A stretch of 64,000 nt of DNA from an uncultured Bacteroidota bacterium (lineage in GTDB: Bacteria; Bacteroidota; Bacteroidia; Flavobacteriales; Flavobacteriaceae). The position numbers were made by a program, and so were the translations under genes. The notes under the pieces were generated by a model, which did not search any database, was not told the DNA's origin, and saw nothing but the letters and a program-made list of their open reading frames with translations. The stretch is from assembly GCA_902614065.1 (NCBI GenBank), contig CACMJT010000001.1:32501-96500 (forward strand), given 5' to 3'. Shown piece after piece: positions 47,783 to 55,755 of this stretch (positions are counted from its first letter, which is position 1; every line of letters begins with the position of its first letter).

Positions 47783-50662
47783 TTAATCGAAAGCTTCATG
47801 AACAAGTTTTTGTATTTCTGTCCTAATGTTAAACTCCGAAAGAGAGTTGTTGTTTTCATCCGGAAAAGTTCTATTAGATAAAAAAACATATATAATTTCT
47901 GTTTCTGGATCAGCCCAAGCAACTGAGCCCGTAAACCCATAGTGACCAAAACTTTTATCTGAAGCACAACCACAGGTGTTTGGGTCGTTGGGGTCCAATT
48001 CAGGTTTATCAAATCCTATACCCCTTCTTACTTTTTTTTCTTTAAAATGACGGAAATTAAATAAATCAAAATATTTTTCGTCAAAAAATTTTTCATTTGC
48101 ATATGAGCCCTTTTGGAGAAAAAGTTGCAATATTTTGGCTATATCTAGAGAATTTCCAAATAAGCCTGCGTGACCAGAAATACCATCCATCATGGCTGCT
48201 CCCATATCATGAACATGACCTTCCACAAGGTTAAACCTGAAATAATCATCCACAGCTGTAGGAACTATGAGTTTCTTGTCCAAGAAATTAGTTGGTTTAT
48301 AAGTTAGTGATGTTGATCCAATTTTATCATAAAGGTAGTTTTTGATTTGGGTATCAAGAGATAATTGATATTTTTTTTCTAGATAAAATTTTAAAAGAAA
48401 ATATGGTAAATCACTGTAAACATAACTTAACGAATCGCTCAACTCAGAATTTATTATCTCATTGAAAATAGTGTCATTGTAATTTCTGATATACAAGTCA
48501 TCTGAGACCTGGAAAGGAAATTTTTGGGACTTTTTATTGGAATAATATTTATTAATTCTAGTATTTGTTACAGAATCAATTGTTTTTTTATAAAATGGAA
48601 TCCATGATTTCATTCCAGAGTAATGCGAGAAAAGCTGTTTTACAGTCAAGTCTTTTTTATTTTTTAATTCTTTATCAGGAAACCACTCTGATAAGTTTGT
48701 TGTTAAATCAAAATCATTGGTCATAAATTCATTCAAAAGAAGTGGAACAGAAACAAGAATTTTAGTAAGAGAAGCTAAGTCATAAATATTGTTAATATTA
48801 ATTTTTTCCTTTTTTTCATATGTCTTGTAACCATATGCTTTATGATAAACGATATTTGAATTCTTTGCTATTAATAATTGTGCACCTGGTGTCATATTAT
48901 TTTGAATTGCATCATTTATTAACGAATCAATTTTCTTTAATTTATTCATATTAACACCAAAATTCACAGGATGATCAAATGATAAAACATTTCTTTTTTT
49001 TATAACAATTGATGTCCCTTCTTTGTATTTTTTACCAATACTAACAGGTAAAATACCATCAATATCATTTGCGCCAAAGATCGCTTCAGAAGCTTTTTTT
49101 TGAAATATGGGAGAATTTTGATAAGCTAGCATAACAGAATCAAAACCATTTAAGTTAATATCAAGTAGTGTGTATGGGTTCGAAAAAACAACCAAAACAA
49201 CATTATTATATTTTTTTAAAGTGTTGATTATAGAGATCTCTTTAGGTGATAATTTATAATTGTCAAATGGCGATTTATCTGATTTATGTACAGAAACTAT
49301 TATTTTATCAAAATTTTTATTGATATCTCTAACATTTTTTAAATCCGAAACATCAATTTTTTCTACAGTTCTATAATTATTTAAGTATTTATGAAAGGTC
49401 ATACCATTATCAATACCCAAACTAACTAAACCAACTTTATTCTTTTTATCAAAAGAAATGGGTATTGAATTACTTTCATTCTTAATAAGAGTCATGGACT
49501 TTTCAGCTAACTTTTCAAGAAGTGCATAATCTTGATCACTATTTAATTTGTATTTGATATTATCATTAGGGATGGGTTTATATTTATTTAAACCAACCTC
49601 GTATTTAGTATTTAAAATTTTCTTTACTGCATTTTCTAATCTCTTATATGGAACTCTACCATCTGAAACAGCTTTTTTAATTTCAACTATACTTTTTTTT
49701 AGATCTGAGGGCATCAATAATATATCATTCCCTGCAATTAGCGCATCTACATCCGGATAATTTCCTTTAGAATAATCTACTATAGCTTTCATATCCAAAG
49801 CATCTGTAATCACTATCCCATCAAACCCTAAATCTCCCTTAAGTAAATCAGTTATGATTTTTCGGGAAAGTGTTGTGATCATTTTATCATCTAAACTTTT
49901 TACCTTTAAATGAGCAGTCATAATACCATTTACACCACTTCTAATTATTTGTTTGAATGGATATAGTTCGACACTATCAATTCTGCTTAAATCATAATTT
50001 AATGTTGGTAGAGTAAGGTGTGAATCTTTTCTTGTATCACCATGGCCTGGAAAATGTTTCCCAACAGCCAAAACTCCTCTATTATTTAAACCTTCTATAT
50101 ATTTAATAGATTTGTTAGTCACATTGAATTTGTTCTCACCAAAAGATCTAGCACCAATTATTGGATTTTTTGGATTAGTATTTACATCACTTACAGGGGC
50201 AAAATTTAAATGAACTCCAATTTTTTTTAAATGTTCTCCAATTCTCTGTCCAACAGCAAAAACCAATGAATCATCTCTTATTGCACCCAAAGTAATATTA
50301 TATGGGAAAGAAAAACCATCATCAAGTCTCATTCCTAGACCCCACTCAGCATCCATGGAAATTAGCAGAGGGATATTTGATTGTTCTTGAAATATATTGT
50401 GAGAAATGATTTGATCATTTATATTTCCTAATGAAAAGATTAACCCACCAATGTGATATTCATTAATAATTCTTTTTATTTCATTAATTTCTTCTTGACC
50501 ATACTTTGAAGCTGTCCAAACAGAATAAAGCTGTCCTACCTTCTGATCTAAGCTCATCGATGAATAAATACTATCAACCCAAACCTGCTGATCAATTTTT
50601 TGCGTGTACAGTGAACACAGAAAAAAGATTGAGAAGAAGCAATATTTAATTCTGATTACCAT
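47783..50662 (-). CDS. GH3 beta-N-acetylhexosaminidase (NagZ-type) fused to a serine beta-lactamase-like domain
   Basis: A 959-aa exported fusion (signal about 1-20). The N-terminal GH3 domain has KHFPGHGDT (202-210), the NagZ-specific acid/base motif DSH (213-215) and nucleophile Asp287 in VITDALDM, pointing to beta-N-acetylglucosaminidase activity on peptidoglycan. Residues about 360-560 form the GH3 C-terminal alpha/beta domain. From 570 on is a class C/PBP-like serine hydrolase with S631-x-x-K634 (ASLTK), Y749-S-D and a GHYGFTGS motif. The N-terminus overlaps the upstream gene by 17 bp. Peptidoglycan trimming is the inferred role. Confidence 0.93.
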   Translation of the reverse strand: MVIRIKYCFFSIFFLCSLYTQKIDQQVWVDSIYSSMSLDQKVGQLYSVWTASKYGQEEINEIKRIINEYHIGGLIFSLGNINDQIISHNIFQEQSNIPLLISMDAEWGLGMRLDDGFSFPYNITLGAIRDDSLVFAVGQRIGEHLKKIGVHLNFAPVSDVNTNPKNPIIGARSFGENKFNVTNKSIKYIEGLNNRGVLAVGKHFPGHGDTRKDSHLTLPTLNYDLSRIDSVELYPFKQIIRSGVNGIMTAHLKVKSLDDKMITTLSRKIITDLLKGDLGFDGIVITDALDMKAIVDYSKGNYPDVDALIAGNDILLMPSDLKKSIVEIKKAVSDGRVPYKRLENAVKKILNTKYEVGLNKYKPIPNDNIKYKLNSDQDYALLEKLAEKSMTLIKNESNSIPISFDKKNKVGLVSLGIDNGMTFHKYLNNYRTVEKIDVSDLKNVRDINKNFDKIIVSVHKSDKSPFDNYKLSPKEISIINTLKKYNNVVLVVFSNPYTLLDINLNGFDSVMLAYQNSPIFQKKASEAIFGANDIDGILPVSIGKKYKEGTSIVIKKRNVLSFDHPVNFGVNMNKLKKIDSLINDAIQNNMTPGAQLLIAKNSNIVYHKAYGYKTYEKKEKININNIYDLASLTKILVSVPLLLNEFMTNDFDLTTNLSEWFPDKELKNKKDLTVKQLFSHYSGMKSWIPFYKKTIDSVTNTRINKYYSNKKSQKFPFQVSDDLYIRNYNDTIFNEIINSELSDSLSYVYSDLPYFLLKFYLEKKYQLSLDTQIKNYLYDKIGSTSLTYKPTNFLDKKLIVPTAVDDYFRFNLVEGHVHDMGAAMMDGISGHAGLFGNSLDIAKILQLFLQKGSYANEKFFDEKYFDLFNFRHFKEKKVRRGIGFDKPELDPNDPNTCGCASDKSFGHYGFTGSVAWADPETEIIYVFLSNRTFPDENNNSLSEFNIRTEIQKLVHEAFD

Positions 50663-51143
50663 AAAAATACTTTTTGCACCAACTTTTAGATGCTTTGATC
50701 TCCCAGTTTTCGTTCAATTCAGCCTTTATATTAAGCGTATTATTAAAAATAATTGTATCCGATTTGATGGTGCCTTCTAAAATTAACTTCTTAAAGCCTA
50801 CAATATCTACAAGTTTAACCATGTTTCCATCTCTGTAAGAAATATTTAATCTATTTAAAAAATCAATGTCATACAATTGATTAATCTTTTTAATAAAATT
50901 TATAAGCTTATCAATAGAGCATCCAGATGGATTAGAAAAATTGCTTTCGACTGAAATTATTAAGAATAAGCCGTGGAGAATTTTATACGATGATTTTATT
51001 TCTAAATTATGAGATGTCCAATTGTTTAGAAAATTAATGATGTCTACTTCAATTTTTGTAACCAAAAGTGAGTCAAGTATTTTATTGGATTGAAAGACCC
51101 ATATTGGAGAATGAGAACTTATTTTATCAAATTCGATAACCAT
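50646..51143 (-). CDS. Conserved uncharacterised protein (often mislabelled 'ABC transporter ATPase')
   Basis: A 165-aa soluble protein. I recognise a flavobacterial family by its order of motifs: SPIWVFQSNK, FLNNWTSHN, SGCSIDKLINFIK, IDFLNRLNISYRDG, TIIFNNTLNIKAEL, WEIKASKSWCKKYF. Homologues carry the database name 'ABC transporter ATPase', but no Walker A, signature or Walker B motif is present. Its start shares one base with the upstream CCG protein's stop (TAATG) and its end overlaps the GH3 gene, so translation of the three is coupled. Function unknown. Confidence 0.85.
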   Translation of the reverse strand: MVIEFDKISSHSPIWVFQSNKILDSLLVTKIEVDIINFLNNWTSHNLEIKSSYKILHGLFLIISVESNFSNPSGCSIDKLINFIKKINQLYDIDFLNRLNISYRDGNMVKLVDIVGFKKLILEGTIKSDTIIFNNTLNIKAELNENWEIKASKSWCKKYFYGNQN

Positions 51144-51919
51144 TAGTCAGTAACTTTATCAACTAATTCTGAAATATCCTTTATTTCAATGTCATTCTCA
51201 TTTTCATAAGACTTGATACCATCTGTCAACATTGTATTACAAAATGGACATGCAGCTGCAATGATTTTTGAATCAGTCTCAAGAGCCTCCTCAGTTCGCT
51301 TAATATTAATTTCTTTGTTACCTTTCTCAGAATCCTTGAACATTTGTGCCCCACCTGCCCCACAGCACATCGCCTTTTCCTTACAACTTTTCATTTCTTT
51401 AAGCTCAGCTTTTAATGATGTTATGACTTTTCGTGGAGCAAGATATTCCCCATTAGCTCTCCCCAAATAGCATGGGTCGTGGAATGTTATTTTTTTTCCA
51501 TTAAATTGATCATTTTTAACTTTCAATTTTCCATCATTAATAAGCTGATCAATTAGTTGAGAATGATGAATAACATCATATGAGCCACCCAGATCAGGAT
51601 ATTCATTTTTTATTGTATTAAAACAATGTGGACAAGCCGTCACAATCTTTTTTATGCTGTACGAATTCAATACCTCTATATTTGATAATGCCTGCATTTG
51701 GAATAGAAATTCATTTCCTGCCCGTTTTGCAGGATCTCCAGAACAGCTTTCCTCAGTTCCCAAAACAGCATAACTAATTCCAGCTTTATGAAATAAATTA
51801 ATTAATGATTTAGTAATTTTTTTTGCTCGGTCATCATACGAACCTGCGCATCCAACCCAAAATAGAATATCGGGTACTATACCTTGTTCCTTACATTCCT
51901 TATAGGTTTTTACATTCAT
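51143..51919 (-). CDS. Heterodisulfide-reductase-like (Fe-S)-binding protein (CCG domains)
   Basis: A 258-aa soluble protein with two cysteine-rich CCG-type domains. Cysteines are visible in WVGCAGSYDDR, ACPHC, DPCYLG, MCCGAGG and ACPFC. These domains bind a noncubane Fe-S cluster or disulfide intermediates in HdrB, LutA and GlpC relatives. It lies 3 bp from the HAD gene, itself 6 bp from a membrane Fe-S protein with two 4Fe-4S clusters, so it probably forms an electron-transfer unit with the latter. Donor and acceptor are not known. Confidence 0.9.
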   Translation of the reverse strand: MNVKTYKECKEQGIVPDILFWVGCAGSYDDRAKKITKSLINLFHKAGISYAVLGTEESCSGDPAKRAGNEFLFQMQALSNIEVLNSYSIKKIVTACPHCFNTIKNEYPDLGGSYDVIHHSQLIDQLINDGKLKVKNDQFNGKKITFHDPCYLGRANGEYLAPRKVITSLKAELKEMKSCKEKAMCCGAGGAQMFKDSEKGNKEINIKRTEEALETDSKIIAAACPFCNTMLTDGIKSYENENDIEIKDISELVDKVTD

Positions 51920-51922
51920 AGA

Positions 51923-52348
51923 TTAACTTTCGTCATCAAAAACTTGAATCTTTGAATTTTTTTCAATTAAATCAGTAAACTTACCATTATAGCGTGTTGC
52001 TTTAACTAAATGATTATCAATCCAATGGTAATTTCCTCCTCTTGGTTTACCCATTACCATACCATGGTATTTAAATCCATTTTTATTAAGCCATTTTTCA
52101 GTTACTTCGCGATGTTCCTCAGTCCTAGATGTAAAAAAGTAAATTACATGTCCTTGATCGTACCATTTGTTTAGTGTATCAAGGGCATCTGGATACAAGT
52201 TAGCAGTCTCCATTCTTTCTGGTTCTTCATTCGGGATATCATCACAGATGGTACCATCAATGTCTATTAAGTAATTTTTAATACCTTTTGGTAACACAGG
52301 GCTTATTTTTTTACCGTCTTGGGTCTTATCTTCAAGAAAATTTTTCAT
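51923..52348 (-). CDS. HAD-superfamily small phosphatase-like protein
   Basis: A 141-aa soluble protein with the HAD nucleophile motif DIDGT near residue 29 and the second-motif TSR in VIYFFTSRTEEHREVTEKWL, as in LNS2-like HAD domains. Homologues in flavobacteria are often named phosphoheptose isomerase, which the sequence does not support (no SIS fold). It lies between two Fe-S proteins in a tight operon. Substrate unknown. Confidence 0.8.
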   Translation of the reverse strand: MKNFLEDKTQDGKKISPVLPKGIKNYLIDIDGTICDDIPNEEPERMETANLYPDALDTLNKWYDQGHVIYFFTSRTEEHREVTEKWLNKNGFKYHGMVMGKPRGGNYHWIDNHLVKATRYNGKFTDLIEKNSKIQVFDDES

Positions 52349-52354
52349 ATTTTT

Positions 52355-53668
52355 TTAGTTTCTCCAGTTTAATCTATCAAGTTTGTTAAATGGCCATGGT
52401 GCACCATTATTCTCTATATTATTCATCATAGCATTTATTTCATTAGATGCTCTTGATTCTTCCATTACCATATATCTTCTCATGTCTAAAATTATCGATA
52501 ATGGATCAATTCCTATTGGGCAAGATTCAACGCATGCGTTGCATGTTGTACATGCCCAAATTTCTTCTTTTGTAATGTAATCATTTAAAAGGGTTTTACC
52601 ATCACTTACAAATTTCTTATTGTTATCGATATTTTTACTAACATCTTCAATTCTATCTCTCGTTTTCATCATTATTTTTCTAGGGGATAATAGTTTACCT
52701 GTTTGAGTTGCCGGACACTCACTTGAACACCTACCACATTCAGTACATGTATATGCATTTAATAATTGAAACCAGTTTAAATCAAATATATCAGATGCAC
52801 CAAACTTAATATCATTTTTTAATTCGGTTTCTGGAATTTTGTATGATGGATCAATCATTAACTTTATCTCATTATAAACTGATTTTAAATTAGTTGACTT
52901 ACCGAGATTATCTAGATTTGAAAAATACGTATTGGGAAATGCAAGTAAAATATGTAAATGTTTAGAATAATATAAATAATTCAAGAAAAAGAGAATACCC
53001 ATTATGTGCATCCACCAAGAAAGTCTTTCTACAATAAATATTATTTCTAATGAAAGTCCATTATATAGATGAACAAAAAATTGACTGATTGGAAAATAAC
53101 CGAATGACTTATACATTTCAGAGTATGAGGCATTTTGAAGAATTAAATCAGTAGCATTCATATTGAGAAAAAGAATCATTAACAATAATTCAATGTAAAG
53201 AATATAGTCCGCATCACTTTTAGGCCATCCTTTAAGGTCATTGGAAACAAATCTTCTGATTTTTACAATATTTCGTCTAATCCAAAAAATTACAACAGAG
53301 ATAATTACCAATAATGCTAATATTTCAAAGAATGCAATAAGGAAGTTATAAAAACTACCAAGGTATGGAGCTAATATCCGGTGTTTTCCTGTAAAGCCAT
53401 CTAAAATAATTTCTAATAACTCTATATTAATTAAAACAAAAGCAACATAAACAACAAAGTGTAATAAACCAACAACTGGTTTGTCTAACATTTTTGACTG
53501 ACCAAATGCAAGCATTAACATTTTAAAAAACCTTTCTTTTTTATTATCAAATCTGTCAATTGGTCTTGCGAGATTGATATTGCGATATATTTTTTTACAA
53601 TTCTTTAAGAAAAAAATTATAGAAAAGAAAAAAAATAAAGCAAATAAAATGTTAGGCAAAAATTGCAT
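52355..53668 (-). CDS. Membrane-bound 4Fe-4S protein (HdrC/GlpC-like)
   Basis: About 437 aa from the ATG at 53668; a TTG two codons earlier (53674) overlaps a promoter-like box. The N-terminal half has about five membrane helices, as in the NarI-like gamma part of heterodisulfide reductases. The C-terminal half has two cluster motifs: CTECGRCSSECPATQTG and CTTCNACVESCPIGIDP. It probably passes electrons between quinone and the downstream CCG protein, as the first gene of that operon. Confidence 0.9.
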   Translation of the reverse strand: MQFLPNILFALFFFFSIIFFLKNCKKIYRNINLARPIDRFDNKKERFFKMLMLAFGQSKMLDKPVVGLLHFVVYVAFVLINIELLEIILDGFTGKHRILAPYLGSFYNFLIAFFEILALLVIISVVIFWIRRNIVKIRRFVSNDLKGWPKSDADYILYIELLLMILFLNMNATDLILQNASYSEMYKSFGYFPISQFFVHLYNGLSLEIIFIVERLSWWMHIMGILFFLNYLYYSKHLHILLAFPNTYFSNLDNLGKSTNLKSVYNEIKLMIDPSYKIPETELKNDIKFGASDIFDLNWFQLLNAYTCTECGRCSSECPATQTGKLLSPRKIMMKTRDRIEDVSKNIDNNKKFVSDGKTLLNDYITKEEIWACTTCNACVESCPIGIDPLSIILDMRRYMVMEESRASNEINAMMNNIENNGAPWPFNKLDRLNWRN

Positions 53669-53671
53669 AAA

Positions 53672-53679
53672 CAAATATA
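53672..53679 (-). promoter_or_regulatory. Candidate -7 box (TATATTTG)
   Basis: TATATTTG on the minus strand, identical to the -7 of the rRNA promoter, ends 3 bp before the ATG at 53668. If functional, the transcript would be nearly leaderless. Confidence 0.3.
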
Positions 53680-53701
53680 ATTAATTGTTTATTTTCTTTA
53701 T

Positions 53702-54628
53702 CTATTCTTTAGAGTAGGTTTTATTTTTTTTTCCAAATAAAGAAAAATGAACATATCTTTTTGGATTCATTCTCAAATCCTCTAGGAGAAGATTAATATT
53801 TGAAGATATTTGATCCAAAGACTCGACAAACATTTCGTCATAAACAACTTTATTAACCAAGCCATTTCCTGCCTTTATTTCACTTGTAATGCTGTTTATG
53901 TTAGTTGATGATTTTGATAAATTTTCGATAACTAAGTCAAGCTCGTCAAAGTTTTCTGAAAGATTAGAAAGGTTTTTGAAAGACTGATCTGCATTTAAAA
54001 TTATGGAATTTAGACGATTTTCATTGTTTCCTAAAACCTCTTCGAGGACATCTACACTTTTTTTAGCACTTTGTATAGTTGCTGAAAAGTTTTCTATGCT
54101 CGAGGTTAGGTTTTGCTTGGTTTCAATATCAAAAACAGAATTGACTGCAATCAAAAGCGAATCAGCACTTACAACCATTGATTCTATTTTTTCTTGCAAC
54201 GGAGATAATTTATCATTTACAAGCTCGGTAAGGCCAGGTGCAATATCAGATTGCAAAGTATCTCCACTTATGGCTAGGTTTTTTCCATTAACTGGGATTA
54301 TTGCCAATGCTTTACCACCAATTAATCCAGTCTCATAAATTTGAGCAATACTGTTTGAAGAAAATTCAAAATCATTTTCAACTCTAAATTTCAGCAGTAA
54401 CTTAGCATCGTCTCCATAAAATGAAATGTCCTGAACGCTACCAACATTAAATCCACTGATAGTAACGGGGGTACCTGTTGATACTCCCTCTACGTCTTCA
54501 TAAATCGCAAAAAAAGACCTGTCAGAAACAAAAATATCATTAGATTTTAAGTAATTGATCATAACAATGAACAAAAAAATGCCTGACATAACCAATAAGG
54601 CGGTTTTGATTTCGTATGATAATTTCAT
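53702..54628 (-). CDS. MlaD/MCE family protein
   Basis: A 308-aa periplasmic protein held by an N-terminal membrane helix (about 9-27). The MCE domain (about 36-120: VEGVSTGTPVTISGFNVGSVQDISF, VENDFEFSSNSIAQIYETGLIGGKA) is the lipid-binding unit of Mla/Mce phospholipid transporters. A long helical C-terminal part (150-270) is likely coiled coil. No permease or ATPase is adjacent, though a LolD-like ATPase lies elsewhere in the window. It comes 25 bp after the amidase, also as in other flavobacteria. Confidence 0.92.
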   Translation of the reverse strand: MKLSYEIKTALLVMSGIFLFIVMINYLKSNDIFVSDRSFFAIYEDVEGVSTGTPVTISGFNVGSVQDISFYGDDAKLLLKFRVENDFEFSSNSIAQIYETGLIGGKALAIIPVNGKNLAISGDTLQSDIAPGLTELVNDKLSPLQEKIESMVVSADSLLIAVNSVFDIETKQNLTSSIENFSATIQSAKKSVDVLEEVLGNNENRLNSIILNADQSFKNLSNLSENFDELDLVIENLSKSSTNINSITSEIKAGNGLVNKVVYDEMFVESLDQISSNINLLLEDLRMNPKRYVHFSLFGKKNKTYSKE

Positions 54629-54635
54629 AGATAAT

Positions 54636-54643
54636 CAAATTTA
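54636..54643 (-). promoter_or_regulatory. Candidate -7 box for mlaD (TAAATTTG)
   Basis: TAAATTTG on the minus strand lies 7 bp before the mlaD ATG, in the 25-bp gap after the amidase. There is no TTG at the -33 distance. Confidence 0.3.
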
Positions 54644-54653
54644 TGAATTAATG

Positions 54654-55706
54654 TCATATTTCACTTAGGTATTTGTCTAAATCATATGCTTTTCCATTTT
54701 TTTCCAACACGATAAAAGAGGACTTATAGCCAGAACTTTTTGATTTTCTCAGTAATTTTTTTGCTTCGTCATAACTGTTTGTTAATCCAAAAAAATATTT
54801 ATAAATGCTTCCAACCTTCTTAACTGATAAATTTGTCAATCCATTAAAATTATAGCTCTTGAGAGGTAAAAGTCTTTTTGATGCTGAAATTTGGATTTTA
54901 AACTCGTACTTGTCAATTCGAGTTAAATTTTCAGAATATTTTGACGGATTATCTAATGCTTTAAAATAATTTATTATTGCATCAGATATTGCATCAGCCA
55001 TTTCATTTTGCCCTTTATTTGAGTTTAAATAACTTCCCTCGCTTTTATTTGTTAAAAAACCTGTTTCCACCAAAACACTTGGCATGAAAGTATTTCTGAG
55101 CACTAAAAATCCTGCTTGCTTTACTGTCCTATCTCTTCTTTTAAGTCTATTAACAAATGATTTCTGAATAAAATTTGCAGCTACTATACTTTTATCGAGA
55201 TAATCCTCCTGCATTAAAACTAAACTGATGACAGATTCTGGATTATTTGGATCAAACCCCTCATATTTCTGTTGATAATCATCTTCTAAAAAAATTACAG
55301 AATTTTCTTTCTGTGCAATCTTAAAATTTCTCTCATTGGCATGAAGTCCTAAAACAAAGGTTCCAGCACCATATGCGTTGGAGGTGTGGGCATCACAGTG
55401 AATTGAAATGAATAAATCAGCTTGAACATCATTAGCTATTTTTGCTCGTCTGTACAAGTCAACAAAAACATCTGTTTTTCGGGTATATACAACACTTATA
55501 TTTTTATACTTTTTTAATCTTTCTCCAATTTTAAGTCCAATGCTTAGGGCGATTTTTTTTTCCAAATACCCATTTCCAGTATTACCAGGATCCTTTCCTC
55601 CATGACCAGGATCAATCACAAGGGTAAAATCGGAATCAATTGACTGAGAATAAATACTATAATTAATTATTAATAAAAATATCCAAAGGTATCTGCAGAA
55701 ATTCAT
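54654..55706 (-). CDS. N-acetylmuramoyl-L-alanine amidase (AmiC-type)
   Basis: A 350-aa exported zinc amidase that cleaves the lactyl-Ala bond of peptidoglycan at cell separation. Signal peptide about 1-20. The Amidase_3 domain has the zinc ligands His35 (VIDPGHGGKDPG), Glu49 (LEKKIAL) and His103 (SIHCDAH), and the catalytic Glu in LVETGFLTN. The C-terminus (about 260-350) is a SPOR-like repeat-free tail. Divergent from lptD and upstream of the MlaD gene. Confidence 0.94.
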   Translation of the reverse strand: MNFCRYLWIFLLIINYSIYSQSIDSDFTLVIDPGHGGKDPGNTGNGYLEKKIALSIGLKIGERLKKYKNISVVYTRKTDVFVDLYRRAKIANDVQADLFISIHCDAHTSNAYGAGTFVLGLHANERNFKIAQKENSVIFLEDDYQQKYEGFDPNNPESVISLVLMQEDYLDKSIVAANFIQKSFVNRLKRRDRTVKQAGFLVLRNTFMPSVLVETGFLTNKSEGSYLNSNKGQNEMADAISDAIINYFKALDNPSKYSENLTRIDKYEFKIQISASKRLLPLKSYNFNGLTNLSVKKVGSIYKYFFGLTNSYDEAKKLLRKSKSSGYKSSFIVLEKNGKAYDLDKYLSEI

Positions 55707-55755
55707 TTTACTCCTCTAATAAAATTATCATTAATTTAGTTAAATCTTACAAGGT

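Noticed and set aside
50646-51143. Calling this gene an ABC transporter ATPase
   Set aside because: No Walker A, ABC signature or Walker B motif is present.
51923-52348. Calling this gene a phosphoheptose isomerase
   Set aside because: No SIS fold; the DxDGT motif shows a HAD protein.
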